Source: Pseudomonas anuradhapurensis
GTDB taxonomy: Bacteria; Pseudomonadota; Gammaproteobacteria; Pseudomonadales; Pseudomonadaceae
NCBI RefSeq assembly: GCF_014269225.2
Contig: NZ_CP077097.1
Location: forward strand, 5,281,001-5,345,000
DNA: 64,000 bases
Direction: 5' to 3'
A program made the position numbers and the translations under genes. A model generated the notes under the pieces. It did not search any database, was not told the DNA's origin, and saw only the letters and a list, made by a program, of their open reading frames with translations. Below are positions 19,084 through 27,355 of this stretch, one piece after another. Within the stretch, counting starts at the first letter, position 1. Each line of letters starts with the position of its first letter.

Positions 19084-19187
19084 GGGGCTGCTTTGCAGCC
19101 CTTTCGCGACACAAGGCCGCTCCTACAAGGGATCGCGCACTCCTGTAGGAGCGGCCTTGCGTCGCGATGGGCCGCACAGCGGCCCCG
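19084..19187. repeat. Paired REP element between convergent genes
   Basis: Copies at 19084-19128 (core TTCGCGACACAAGGCCGCTC) and 19144-19187 (inverted) lie between ubiA and the convergent secreted-repeat gene. Confidence 0.88.
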
Positions 19188-19193
19188 GCTATC

Positions 19194-19565
19194 TCAAGGC
19201 TTGGCGACGTGCCAGACGTCCTTCACGCCGTCACCGGTCATGTCCCCAGCCTTCTTGTCCTTGATGAAGGTATACAGCGGCTTGCCATCATAGGCCCACT
19301 GCTTGGAACCATCATCGCGCATCACCACGGTCCACTTGCCCTCGGCCGGTTCGTCAGTGGCCTTGACCATCAGCGGCGGCCAGTTGCTGGCACAACCGTC
19401 ATTGCACATCGACTTGCCGCCCGTATCCTTGTCGAAGGTATACAAGGTCATGCCGGCAGGGTCTACCAACATGCCGCCCTTCTCCATCGCATGCTCGGCC
19501 GAGGCCACCCCCGGTAGCGCCAGCGCAGTGAAAAGGGCCATCCAGCTCAGCGTATGTCGTGTCAT
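19194..19565 (-). CDS. Secreted small protein with two Y-x-[FWY]-x-x-D repeats
   Basis: From the ATG at 19565 the product is 123 residues with a signal peptide (LSWMALFTALALPGVASA). The mature part holds two repeats, MTLYTFDKDTGGKS and KPLYTFIKDKKAGD, of the secreted-repeat family of unknown function (COG4315 type), plus CNDGCASNWPPL between them. Four codons upstream another ATG at 19577 is in frame. GGTGA upstream favours 19565. Related proteins are periplasmic or surface proteins without a known activity. Confidence 0.8.
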   Translation of the reverse strand: MTRHTLSWMALFTALALPGVASAEHAMEKGGMLVDPAGMTLYTFDKDTGGKSMCNDGCASNWPPLMVKATDEPAEGKWTVVMRDDGSKQWAYDGKPLYTFIKDKKAGDMTGDGVKDVWHVAKP

Positions 19566-19664
19566 TGGATTCACCATCGTTTCGGGGGGTTGAGTTCGGG
19601 TTGCGGCAAAACAGCCCTTTCAAGCCTAGTTGAGTCACGGAATGTCGCCAGAACGGCCAACAGC

Positions 19665-19682
19665 CTGTCACACAGCTGCAAT
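19665..19682 (+). promoter_or_regulatory. Candidate Pho box upstream of phoB
   Basis: CTGTCAC-ACAG-CTGCAAT is a 7-4-7 direct repeat matching the PhoB consensus CTGTCAT/CTGTMAY in 13 of 14 half-site positions, allowing for degeneracy. A -10-like TATCTA follows at 19691-19696. It supports autoregulation of phoBR. Confidence 0.65.
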
Positions 19683-19735
19683 AATTCCGTTATCTAATGC
19701 GGGCCAAGACATCGTATCCAGGAGAGGTTTTGAGC

Positions 19736-20425
19736 ATGGTTGGCAGGAACATACTGATCGTCGACGACGAAGCGCCCATTCGCGAGATGATCGCCGTTGC
19801 CCTGGAAATGGCCGGCTATGACTGCCTGGAAGCAGAAAACTCCCAACAGGCCCATGCGATCATCGTCGACCGCAAGCCGGACCTGATCCTGCTCGACTGG
19901 ATGCTGCCGGGCACCTCCGGCATCGAGCTGGCCCGCCGCCTCAAGCGCGACGAGCTGACCGGTGATATTCCGATCATCATGCTCACCGCCAAGGGCGAAG
20001 AGGACAACAAGATCCAGGGCCTGGAGGTGGGTGCTGACGACTACATCACCAAGCCGTTCTCGCCACGCGAACTGGTTGCGCGCCTGAAAGCCGTACTGCG
20101 CCGCACCGGCCCCAGCGACAGCGAGGCACCGATCGAAGTCGGCGGCCTGCTGCTCGACCCGATCAGCCACCGCGTCACCATCGATGGCAAGCCGGCCGAG
20201 ATGGGCCCTACCGAATACCGCCTGCTGCAGTTCTTCATGACCCACCAGGAGCGCGCCTACACCCGTGGGCAACTGCTGGACCAGGTGTGGGGCGGCAACG
20301 TCTATGTCGAGGAGCGCACCGTCGACGTGCACATCCGCCGCCTGCGCAAGGCATTGGGTGAAGCCTACGAAAATCTGGTACAAACCGTCCGGGGCACCGG
20401 CTACCGCTTCTCGACCAAAAGCTGA
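19736..20425 (+). CDS. phoB: Phosphate regulon response regulator PhoB
   Basis: From the ATG at 19736 the product is 229 residues: a receiver domain with phospho-acceptor D54 ([11 protein letters not shown]) and acidic pair D10/D11, the switch lysine in [10 protein letters not shown], then an OmpR-type winged helix with [24 protein letters not shown] lies 9 nt upstream. The frame extends upstream to 19697, but that start has no ribosome site. A Pho box precedes it, and phoR follows 48 bp downstream. Confidence 0.97.
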   Translation: MVGRNILIVDDEAPIREMIAVALEMAGYDCLEAENSQQAHAIIVDRKPDLILLDWMLPGTSGIELARRLKRDELTGDIPIIMLTAKGEEDNKIQGLEVGADDYITKPFSPRELVARLKAVLRRTGPSDSEAPIEVGGLLLDPISHRVTIDGKPAEMGPTEYRLLQFFMTHQERAYTRGQLLDQVWGGNVYVEERTVDVHIRRLRKALGEAYENLVQTVRGTGYRFSTKS

Positions 20426-20473
20426 TCGAGTTCAAAAGCGCCAAGCTGCACGTCGTTGTACAAGGACAGTCAA

Positions 20474-21781
20474 TTGAACCAGAACTGGCACGCCACCCTG
20501 ATCCGCCACCTGCTGCTGCTGATTACCGTCTGCCTCATCGGCGGGCTGGCCAGCGGCTATTATGGCTGGAGCCTGGCCATCGGCCTGGCGCTCTACCTGG
20601 GCTGGACCCTCAAGCAACTGCTGCGCCTGCACGACTGGCTGCGCAACCACCAACCCGATGAAGCACCACCCGATGGCTATGGCCTGTGGGGCGAGGTGTT
20701 CGACAGCATCTACCACCTGCAACGCCGCGACCAGCGCGTGCGTGGCCGCCTGCAGGCGGTGATCGACCGGGTGCAGGAGTCCACCGCCGCGCTGCGTGAT
20801 GCGGTGATCATGCTCGACAGCGACGGCAACCTCGAATGGTGGAACCGCGCCGCCGAAACCTTGCTGGGCTTCAAGACGCCGCAGGACGGCGGCCAGCAAG
20901 TCACCAACCTGGTCCGCCACCCGCGCTTCAAGGAATACTTCGAGGCGGGAAACTACCTCGAACCGCTGGAAATCCCCTCGCCGATCAACGACCGTATGCG
21001 CTTGCAGCTGCATATCACCCGCTACGGCAACAACGAACACCTGATGCTGGTGCGCGACGTGACCCGCATCCACCAGCTGGAACAGATGCGCAAGGACTTC
21101 GTCGCCAACGTGTCCCACGAGCTGCGCACACCGCTGACAGTAATCACCGGCTACCTGGAAACCCTGCTCGACAACGTCGAAGACGTGAACCCGCGCTGGG
21201 GCCGCGCCCTGCAGCAGATGAGCCAACAGGGCTCGCGCATGCAGACCCTGCTCAACGACCTGCTGCTGCTGGCCAAACTGGAGGCCACCGACTACCCGTC
21301 GGACAACCAGCCGGTGGCGGTCGATGCCTTGCTTGCGGCGATCAAGAACGACGCCCAGGCCCTGTCCGGGCCGCGCAACCAGCGCATTACCCTCGAAGCG
21401 GCGCCTGGGGTGAAGCTCAAGGGCAGTGAGTCGGAGCTGCGCAGTGCCTTCTCCAACCTGGTATTCAACGCGGTGAAGTACACCCAGGACGAGGGCAGCA
21501 TCCGTATCCGCTGGTGGGCCGACGCCCAGGGCGCGCACCTGTCGGTACAGGACTCGGGGGTAGGGATCGATGCCAAGCACCTGCCGCGCCTGACCGAACG
21601 CTTCTACCGGGTCGACTCCAGCCGCGCATCGAATACCGGTGGTACCGGGCTGGGGCTGGCGATCGTCAAGCATGTGTTGATGCGCCACCGCGGCAGGCTG
21701 GAGATCAGCAGCGTGCCGGGGCACGGCAGCACCTTCACCTGTCATTTTGCCCCGGCACAATTGGCTAGCGGCAAGAGCTGA
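20474..21781 (+). CDS. phoR: Phosphate regulon sensor histidine kinase PhoR
   Basis: Read from a TTG at 20474, the product is 435 residues. AAGGA 7 nt upstream supports this start; a TTG six codons earlier has no such site. The order is two N-terminal membrane helices, a short HAMP-like/linker stretch, a PAS domain (about residues 90-200), the phosphorylatable H215 in NVSHELRTPL, and an ATPase domain with NLVFNAVKYT and DSGVGI plus GGTGLGLAIVKHV. PhoR senses Pst-PhoU status and phosphorylates PhoB. Confidence 0.96.
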   Translation: MNQNWHATLIRHLLLLITVCLIGGLASGYYGWSLAIGLALYLGWTLKQLLRLHDWLRNHQPDEAPPDGYGLWGEVFDSIYHLQRRDQRVRGRLQAVIDRVQESTAALRDAVIMLDSDGNLEWWNRAAETLLGFKTPQDGGQQVTNLVRHPRFKEYFEAGNYLEPLEIPSPINDRMRLQLHITRYGNNEHLMLVRDVTRIHQLEQMRKDFVANVSHELRTPLTVITGYLETLLDNVEDVNPRWGRALQQMSQQGSRMQTLLNDLLLLAKLEATDYPSDNQPVAVDALLAAIKNDAQALSGPRNQRITLEAAPGVKLKGSESELRSAFSNLVFNAVKYTQDEGSIRIRWWADAQGAHLSVQDSGVGIDAKHLPRLTERFYRVDSSRASNTGGTGLGLAIVKHVLMRHRGRLEISSVPGHGSTFTCHFAPAQLASGKS

Positions 21782-21785
21782 AACC

Positions 21786-21829
21786 GCGGCTGCAGCGCAG
21801 CCCTTGGCGGGTGCGCCCGCCGCCACAGC
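21786..21829. repeat. Single diverged REP-like palindrome
   Basis: Just after phoR, GGCTGCAGCGCAGCC and GGCGGGTGCGCCCGCC form two small palindromes resembling parts of the REP unit. Only one copy is present and the match is loose. Confidence 0.4.
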
Positions 21830-21889
21830 GGCCGCGACCAGACCATCACCCTTTGCTTTTGCCGCCCCAGCCGCTACATTGGACCCCCT

Positions 21890-21915
21890 GTGCCAGCTGG
21901 AGCTGGCACTTTTTT
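21890..21915 (+). terminator. Strong intrinsic terminator between phoR and the CNNM/CorC gene
   Basis: GTGCCAGC pairs with GCTGGCAC around a TGGA loop, followed by six T residues (21910-21915). It lies 109 bp after phoR but only 38 bp before the next start codon. A possible promoter, TTGCTT (21853-21858)-16 bp-TACATT (21875-21880), sits just before it, so it could act in the leader of the downstream gene. Confidence 0.8.
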
Positions 21916-21953
21916 CTCTCGATCTCAAAGACGGAACCCGTAAAAACTCCATC

Positions 21954-23294
21954 ATGGACCCTTCCCCTGGTATCAGCCTCACCTCGTTATTCGCCGATTT
22001 CGGCATGATCATCTTTGCCTTGCTGCTGGTGCTGCTCAACGGTTTCTTCGTTGCCGCCGAATTCGCCATGGTCAAGCTGCGGGCAACCCGCGTCGAGTCC
22101 ATCGCCGAGCTGCATGGCTGGCGCGGCAACATTCTGCGCAAGGTACACAACCAGCTCGATGCCTACCTGTCGGCCTGCCAGCTCGGTATCACCCTCGCCT
22201 CCCTCGGCCTGGGCTGGGTCGGTGAGCCAGCCTTCGCCCACCTGCTGGAGCCATTGCTGGCCTACCTGGGCGTCGACACGCCCGAGCTGATCAAGGCCAT
22301 CTCGTTCTTCGTCGCCTTCTTCGTCATCTCGTACCTGCACATCGTGGTCGGCGAGCTGGCGCCCAAGTCCTGGGCTATCCGCAAGCCAGAGCTGCTGTCG
22401 CTATGGACTGCCGTGCCGTTGTACCTGTTCTACTGGGCCATGTACCCGGCCATCTACCTGCTCAATGCCAGCGCCAACGCCATCTTGCGCATCGCCGGCC
22501 AGGGCGAACCCGGCCCGCACCACGAGCACCATTACAGCCGTGAGGAACTCAAGCTGATCCTGCACTCCAGCCGTGGCCAGGACCCGAGCGACCAGGGCAT
22601 GCGCGTATTGGCCTCGGCGGTGGAAATGGGCGAGCTGGAGGTCGTCGACTGGGCCAACTCGCGCGAGGACATGGTCAGCATCGACGCCCATGCGCCGTTG
22701 AAGCAGATCCTGGCACTGGTGCGTCGCCACAAGTTCAGCCGCTACCCGGTGTACGACGCCGAGCGCGAGGAGTTCACCGGCCTGCTGCACATCAAGGACC
22801 TGCTGCTGGAGTTGGCAGAACTCGAGCACCTGCCCGAAACCATCGACCTGGACGACCTCGCCCGGCCGCTGGAGCGCGTGTCGCGGCACATGCCGCTGGC
22901 CCAGCTGCTGGAGCAGTTCCGCAAGGGCGGCGCGCATTTCGTGCTGGTCGAGGAAGCCGATGGCAAGGTGATTGGCTACCTGACCATGGAAGACGTGCTG
23001 GAAGTGCTGGTTGGCGACATCCAGGACGAGCACCGCAAGGCCGAACGCGGCATTCTCGCCTACCAGCCGGGCAAGCTGCTGGTACGCGGCGACACGCCGC
23101 TGTTCAAGGTCGAACGCCTGCTGGGTGTCGACCTTGACCACATCGAGGCAGAAACGTTGGCCGGGCTGGTCTATGAGACGCTCAAGCGCGTGCCTGAAGA
23201 AGAGGAAGTGCTGGAGGTCGAAGGGCTGCGCATCATCATCAAGAAGATGAAAGGGCCGAAGATCGTCCTGGCCAAGGTGCTCAAGCTGGATTGA
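21954..23294 (+). CDS. CNNM (DUF21)/CBS/CorC_HlyC domain membrane protein
   Basis: The 446-residue protein has an N-terminal DUF21/CNNM membrane domain (FALLLVLLNGFFVAAEFAMVK is its hallmark, about residues 19-40), two CBS domains near residues 215-340 and a C-terminal CorC_HlyC domain. Relatives (YfjD, YtfL, CorB, MgpA) act in Mg2+ or Co2+ export and tolerance, or cation homeostasis; the older 'hemolysin' label is historical. The frame is open back to 21747, but the conserved N-terminus starts at the ATG at 21954. Ribosome site is weak. It is preceded closely by a terminator. Confidence 0.85.
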   Translation: MDPSPGISLTSLFADFGMIIFALLLVLLNGFFVAAEFAMVKLRATRVESIAELHGWRGNILRKVHNQLDAYLSACQLGITLASLGLGWVGEPAFAHLLEPLLAYLGVDTPELIKAISFFVAFFVISYLHIVVGELAPKSWAIRKPELLSLWTAVPLYLFYWAMYPAIYLLNASANAILRIAGQGEPGPHHEHHYSREELKLILHSSRGQDPSDQGMRVLASAVEMGELEVVDWANSREDMVSIDAHAPLKQILALVRRHKFSRYPVYDAEREEFTGLLHIKDLLLELAELEHLPETIDLDDLARPLERVSRHMPLAQLLEQFRKGGAHFVLVEEADGKVIGYLTMEDVLEVLVGDIQDEHRKAERGILAYQPGKLLVRGDTPLFKVERLLGVDLDHIEAETLAGLVYETLKRVPEEEEVLEVEGLRIIIKKMKGPKIVLAKVLKLD

Positions 23295-23301
23295 ATGCCT
23301 A

Positions 23302-23405
23302 TGGGGCTGCTGCGCAGCCCATCGCGACACAAGGCCGCTCCTACAGAGGACCGCGTGTCCCCGTAGGAGCGGCCTTGTGTCGCGATGGCCTGCGAAGCAG
23401 GCCCG
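23302..23405. repeat. Paired REP element between convergent genes
   Basis: Inverted copies at 23302-23346 (core ATCGCGACACAAGGCCGCTC) and 23362-23405 fill the gap between the CNNM/CorC gene and the convergent M23 gene. Confidence 0.88.
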
Positions 23406-23411
23406 GCGATC

Positions 23412-24308
23412 TCAAGGGTTGCCCGCGGTGAAGTCCGGTAACCCGTTGATCGGCCTGTCGAACTGATACGGTATCGACTCAAGCGCCAACCCCACATTGC
23501 GCTGCACCACGAAATGCAGGTGCGGCCCGGTACTGTTGCCCGTGTTGCCTGACTTGGCCAGCATCTGCCCCTGCCGCACCCGCTGCCCTTCCGTCACTAC
23601 CACCGAACCGCGCATCAGGTGCAGGTAGACGCCCATGGTGCCGTCCGGGTGCAGGATCCGCACGAAATTGCCCGACGGGTTCGGCCCGCGCCCGCTCTGG
23701 CGGTTCTCCGTCTTCACCACTACGCCTTCCCGCGCCGCAATGATGGTGGTGCCTTCGGGCATGGCAATGTCCATGGCATAACGTCCTTTCGGCCCAAAAT
23801 GGCTGACTCGGCCATTGGGGCCCTGAGTCACACGGAACGGGCCACCCAGCCAAGGGAAGGCATAGCGAAAGCCCTGGGGCCGCCTGCCCGGGTCGCCCAT
23901 GGCCTGCAGCAGGGTGGAGCGATAGTTCAGCAACATGCCAGGCCGCCCATGGAGCACGGTGAGCATCTGCGTGCTATGCGGGGGCAGTAGCCGGCGCACG
24001 ATACGCGGTGCATTGCCGCCCTGGGCATTCACCAGGTTGTCCAACCGCAACTCCACTTCTACCGGCACATGCAATTGATTGCGGGCCGAGAAGCTGATGC
24101 CACCATCGAAGGTTATCGCGTTCAGCTGCACCTGGTCTTCGTGCATTTCGACCATGGGCACGCGCTGCACCAGGGGTTTGGCACGGGGACCAGGCCGGTC
24201 GGTATAGGAGGTTACACGGCCATCATCGTTGATCGTGTAGGTAGTCATGCCCAGGCTGGACGCCGAAGCCATGAGCAGTGCACAGAACAGCAGCAGGCGG
24301 GCAGGCAT
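23412..24308 (-). CDS. Secreted M23-family metallopeptidase-like protein
   Basis: The 298-residue protein has a signal peptide (LLLFCALLMASASSLG) and a C-terminal LytM/M23 domain. It keeps the zinc-site pattern: H in SHFGPKGRYAMDIAMPEGT with the following Asp, YLHLMRG, and GPHLHFVV. The N-terminal half has beta-rich segments with no clear domain. M23 proteins cleave peptidoglycan cross-bridges or activate amidases (LytM factors). The zinc ligands look intact, so peptidase activity is plausible. It is the first - strand gene of this block, separated from the response regulator gene upstream by a REP pair. Confidence 0.85.
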   Translation of the reverse strand: MPARLLLFCALLMASASSLGMTTYTINDDGRVTSYTDRPGPRAKPLVQRVPMVEMHEDQVQLNAITFDGGISFSARNQLHVPVEVELRLDNLVNAQGGNAPRIVRRLLPPHSTQMLTVLHGRPGMLLNYRSTLLQAMGDPGRRPQGFRYAFPWLGGPFRVTQGPNGRVSHFGPKGRYAMDIAMPEGTTIIAAREGVVVKTENRQSGRGPNPSGNFVRILHPDGTMGVYLHLMRGSVVVTEGQRVRQGQMLAKSGNTGNSTGPHLHFVVQRNVGLALESIPYQFDRPINGLPDFTAGNP

Positions 24309-24407
24309 GATGGTGGCTTTTTGACAGTTATGGTCTGTCGAAGACTAGCAGCCAGTTTTACGGCGGGTATGACAGTTGGTCGGATGGCACAACGGTTGTG
24401 CAGGCTT

Positions 24408-24526
24408 TTGTAGGGGCGGCCTTGCATAGCGAAAGGGCTGCAAGGCAGCCCAGGATTTCGGCGTCGCCGTATCGATTGCCGGGGCTGCTTTGCAGCCCTT
24501 TCGCGACGCAAGGCCGCCGCTACAAA
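24408..24526. repeat. Paired REP element
   Basis: Inverted copies at 24408-24452 (TAGGGGCGGCCTTGCATAGC core) and 24480-24526 lie between two - strand genes, the response regulator and the M23 protein. Confidence 0.85.
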
Positions 24527-24548
24527 GAGAGCGGCGCGGGGCCGAGGG

Positions 24549-25451
24549 TCAGGCGCCCGGGGTGAAGTGCTTCTGCGCAGTGCCGCGGGCAATCAGGCGC
24601 GACAGGTAGTCGAGCTTCTGGGCGTCCTGGTCGACGAACTTGAACGTCAATTGCAGCCAGTCACTGTCGGGCTTGGGCTCCAGCGCCACGATGGCATGCA
24701 GGTAACCGTTCAGACGCGCGACTTCGGCGTTCTCGCCTTGCTCAAGGTTCAACACGGCGCCTTCCAGCACCTGCGGCAGGGTTTCGCCACGGCGAACCAC
24801 CAGCAAGGCCTCTTTCAGGCTCAGCGCCTTGATCACGCAGGCCTGCATGCCACTGGCCAGGCGCAGCTGGCCCTGGCCACGGCCGGTCGGGGCTGGCGTA
24901 GCGGGAGCAGGAGCAGCAGCGCTGACCAACGGCCTGGCAGGTGCCGGCGCCGCTGCGGGGGCGGTGATTTTTGCCACTTCCGGTTTGCCGGCCGTCAGCG
25001 CGCTCAGCGAATCGTTGGCGAACGCCGAGTTGATTCGCGCAGGGCCGCTGCTCATCACGCTGTCGAGCTTGCCGATCTTGCTCAGGGCCTTTTTCACCTT
25101 GGTCAGCAATTGCTCGTTGGTGAACGGCTTGCCGACAAAATCGGAAACGCCGGCCTGGATCGCCTGAATCACGTTTTCCTTGTCGCCACGGCTGGTCACC
25201 ATGATGAACTGCAGGTTTTTCAGCTCAGGCTGCTGACGGCACCAGGTGAGCAGTTCCAGGCCGGACATTTCCGGCATCTCCCAGTCGCACAGGACCAGGT
25301 CGAACGCTTCCTTGCCCAGCAGCGCCATAGCCTTGCGACCATTGACGGCATCGTCGATGGTCATGCCCGGGAAGGCATTGCGCAGGCATTTGCGGACCAG
25401 GTCACGGATGAACGGAGCGTCATCCACAACCAGCACATTCACTTTACTCAT
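24549..25451 (-). CDS. Response regulator with PilZ-like C-terminal domain
   Basis: The 300-residue protein begins with a CheY-like receiver. Acidic pair D10-D11, phospho-acceptor D in LVLCDWEMPEMSG near residue 56, and the switch lysine in DFVGKPFTNE are all present. A low-complexity Ala/Pro linker (about residues 155-190) leads to a C-terminal domain of about 100 residues resembling PilZ. The RxxxR part of a c-di-GMP site is not clear, so binding is uncertain. AAGGAG lies 5 nt upstream of the start. No kinase gene is adjacent. Confidence 0.8.
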   Translation of the reverse strand: MSKVNVLVVDDAPFIRDLVRKCLRNAFPGMTIDDAVNGRKAMALLGKEAFDLVLCDWEMPEMSGLELLTWCRQQPELKNLQFIMVTSRGDKENVIQAIQAGVSDFVGKPFTNEQLLTKVKKALSKIGKLDSVMSSGPARINSAFANDSLSALTAGKPEVAKITAPAAAPAPARPLVSAAAPAPATPAPTGRGQGQLRLASGMQACVIKALSLKEALLVVRRGETLPQVLEGAVLNLEQGENAEVARLNGYLHAIVALEPKPDSDWLQLTFKFVDQDAQKLDYLSRLIARGTAQKHFTPGA

Positions 25452-25575
25452 CGATACTCCTTCTGAATCCCGGCTAGCCTACCGCCGAATAATGGCCATT
25501 TGCTACAACCTGGTCACGCCGGGACTTCTTCACATCGTTCGCGGGTGCCTGCCGGCTCCTCGACCGCAAACGAAA

Positions 25576-25597
25576 ACGCCCGGCCAAGGCCGGGCGT
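25576..25597 (-). terminator. Intrinsic terminator downstream of phoU
   Basis: ACGCCCGGCC and GGCCGGGCGT form a perfect 10-bp stem with a 2-nt loop, followed on the - strand by TTTTCGTTT. It lies 18 bp beyond the phoU stop and ends the pst-phoU unit. Confidence 0.85.
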
Positions 25598-25615
25598 CGA
25601 TGCTCGGGAGCAACC

Positions 25616-26386
25616 TTATTTATCGTCAGGTTCAGCCGGAACATTAGCTTTTTCGCCGTCATCGACTGCAGTGCCCTGCACTTCTGCCGTCATGCGCTTG
25701 AGGCCCATGTGGCGCACATCGGTGCCGCGCACCAGGTAGATCACCAGCTCGGAGATGTTGCGCGCGTGGTCGCCGATACGCTCCAGCGAACGCAGCACCC
25801 AGATCACGCTCAGTACCCGCGAGATCGAGCGCGGGTCTTCCATCATGTAGGTCACCAGCTCGCGCAGGGCGGTCTTGTATTCGCGGTCGATGGTCTTGTC
25901 GTACTGGGCCACCGACAACGCCAGGTCGGCGTCGAAGCGGGCAAAGGCGTCCAGCGCGTCGCGGACCATGTTGCGCACCTGGTCGCCGATGTGGCGCACC
26001 TCGACGTAGCCACGCGGCGACTCGCCTTCCTCGCATAGCTGGATGGCGCGGCGGGCGATCTTGGTCGACTCGTCACCAATGCGCTCCAGGTCGATCACCG
26101 ACTTGGAGATGCTGATGATCAGGCGCAGGTCGGACGCCGCTGGCTGACGACGGGCCAGGATCCGCAGGCACTCCTCGTCGATGTTGCGCTCCATCTGGTT
26201 GATCTGCTCGTCGACTTCGCGCACTTGCTGGGCCAGGCCAGAGTCGGCCTCGATCAGCGCGGTGACCGCGTCGTTGACCTGCTTCTCGACCAGCCCGCCC
26301 ATGGCCAGCAGGTGGCTGCGCACCTCTTCGAGCTCGGCGTTGAACTGCTGGGAAATGTGATGGGTAAGGCTTTCTTTGTTGATCAT
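25616..26386 (-). CDS. phoU: Phosphate signalling protein PhoU
   Basis: The 256-residue protein has two repeated three-helix PhoU domains, each with the metal-binding-type E(D)xxRxxDH pattern (VIDLERIGDESTKIA, about residues 75-95, and SLERIGDHARNISEL, about 185-200). PhoU links Pst transport to PhoR, keeping the Pho regulon off when phosphate is plentiful. Two consecutive ATG codons occur (26389, 26386); GGAG spacing favours 26386. It follows pstB by 64 bp and ends at a strong terminator. Confidence 0.96.
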   Translation of the reverse strand: MINKESLTHHISQQFNAELEEVRSHLLAMGGLVEKQVNDAVTALIEADSGLAQQVREVDEQINQMERNIDEECLRILARRQPAASDLRLIISISKSVIDLERIGDESTKIARRAIQLCEEGESPRGYVEVRHIGDQVRNMVRDALDAFARFDADLALSVAQYDKTIDREYKTALRELVTYMMEDPRSISRVLSVIWVLRSLERIGDHARNISELVIYLVRGTDVRHMGLKRMTAEVQGTAVDDGEKANVPAEPDDK

Positions 26387-26450
26387 CATTCGCTCCGCGA
26401 AGAAGCTCAAAGCTTCAAGTAATCGTCTGGTTCCCTGTGCCGCAGGGCTG

Positions 26451-27284
26451 CTAGCCGTAGCGACCGGTGATGTAGTCTTCGGTCTGCTTCTTCGCCGGGT
26501 TGGTGAACAGGGTATCGGTATCGCCGAATTCGACCAGCTTGCCCATGTACATGAACGCGGTGTAGTCGGAGACCCGCGCCGCCTGTTGCATGTTGTGGGT
26601 CACGATGACGATGGTGTACTTGGATTTCAATTCGTAGATCAGTTCCTCGACCTTCAGGGTCGAGATCGGGTCCAGCGCCGAGCACGGTTCGTCGAGCAGC
26701 AACACCTCCGGCTCCACGGCGATGGTGCGGGCGATGACCAGGCGCTGCTGCTGGCCGCCGGACAGGCCCAGGGCCGAATCGTGCAGGCGGTCCTTGACCT
26801 CGTCCCACAGGGCCGCACCCTTCAGCGCCCACTCGACCGCTTCATCGAGCACGCGCTTCTTGTTGATGCCCTGGATACGCAGGCCGTAGACCACGTTCTC
26901 ATAGATGGTCTTGGGGAACGGGTTGGGCTTCTGGAACACCATGCCGACACGGCGACGCAACTCGGCCACGTCTTCGCCCTTGCGGTAGATGTTGGTGCCG
27001 TACAGGTTGATGGCGCCTTCCACGCGGCAGCCGTCAACCAGGTCGTTCATGCGGTTGAAGGTACGCAACAGGGTCGACTTGCCGCAGCCGGACGGGCCGA
27101 TGAAGGCGGTCACGCGCTGCTTGGGGATGTTCATCTGCACGTCGAACAGCGCTTGCTTGTCGCCGTAGAACAGGCTCAGGCCCGGTACTTCGATGGCCAC
27201 GGTTTCTTCGGCCAGGCGCAGGCCTTGCTTGTCGCGGCCCAGGGCAGACATGTCGATGCCGTGGGCGTGGGATTCTTGCTGCAT
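26451..27284 (-). CDS. pstB: Phosphate ABC transporter ATPase PstB
   Basis: The 277-residue ATPase has Walker [10 protein letters not shown] (residues 63-71), signature LSGGQQQRL, Walker [13 protein letters not shown] and the switch His in IVIVTHNMQ. It drives phosphate uptake with PstS-PstCA. The ATG at 27284 is preceded by GGAG with 6-nt spacing. An upstream ATG at 27294-27296 overlaps that site and is less likely. Members of this family start after a variable N-terminal tail. Confidence 0.97.
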   Translation of the reverse strand: MQQESHAHGIDMSALGRDKQGLRLAEETVAIEVPGLSLFYGDKQALFDVQMNIPKQRVTAFIGPSGCGKSTLLRTFNRMNDLVDGCRVEGAINLYGTNIYRKGEDVAELRRRVGMVFQKPNPFPKTIYENVVYGLRIQGINKKRVLDEAVEWALKGAALWDEVKDRLHDSALGLSGGQQQRLVIARTIAVEPEVLLLDEPCSALDPISTLKVEELIYELKSKYTIVIVTHNMQQAARVSDYTAFMYMGKLVEFGDTDTLFTNPAKKQTEDYITGRYG

Positions 27285-27355
27285 GGTCAACTCCATACGC
27301 TAACAATTCGTTTCAAAGGGCCGCGCCACATGGGGCGGCACGCTTGCGATCAGGC

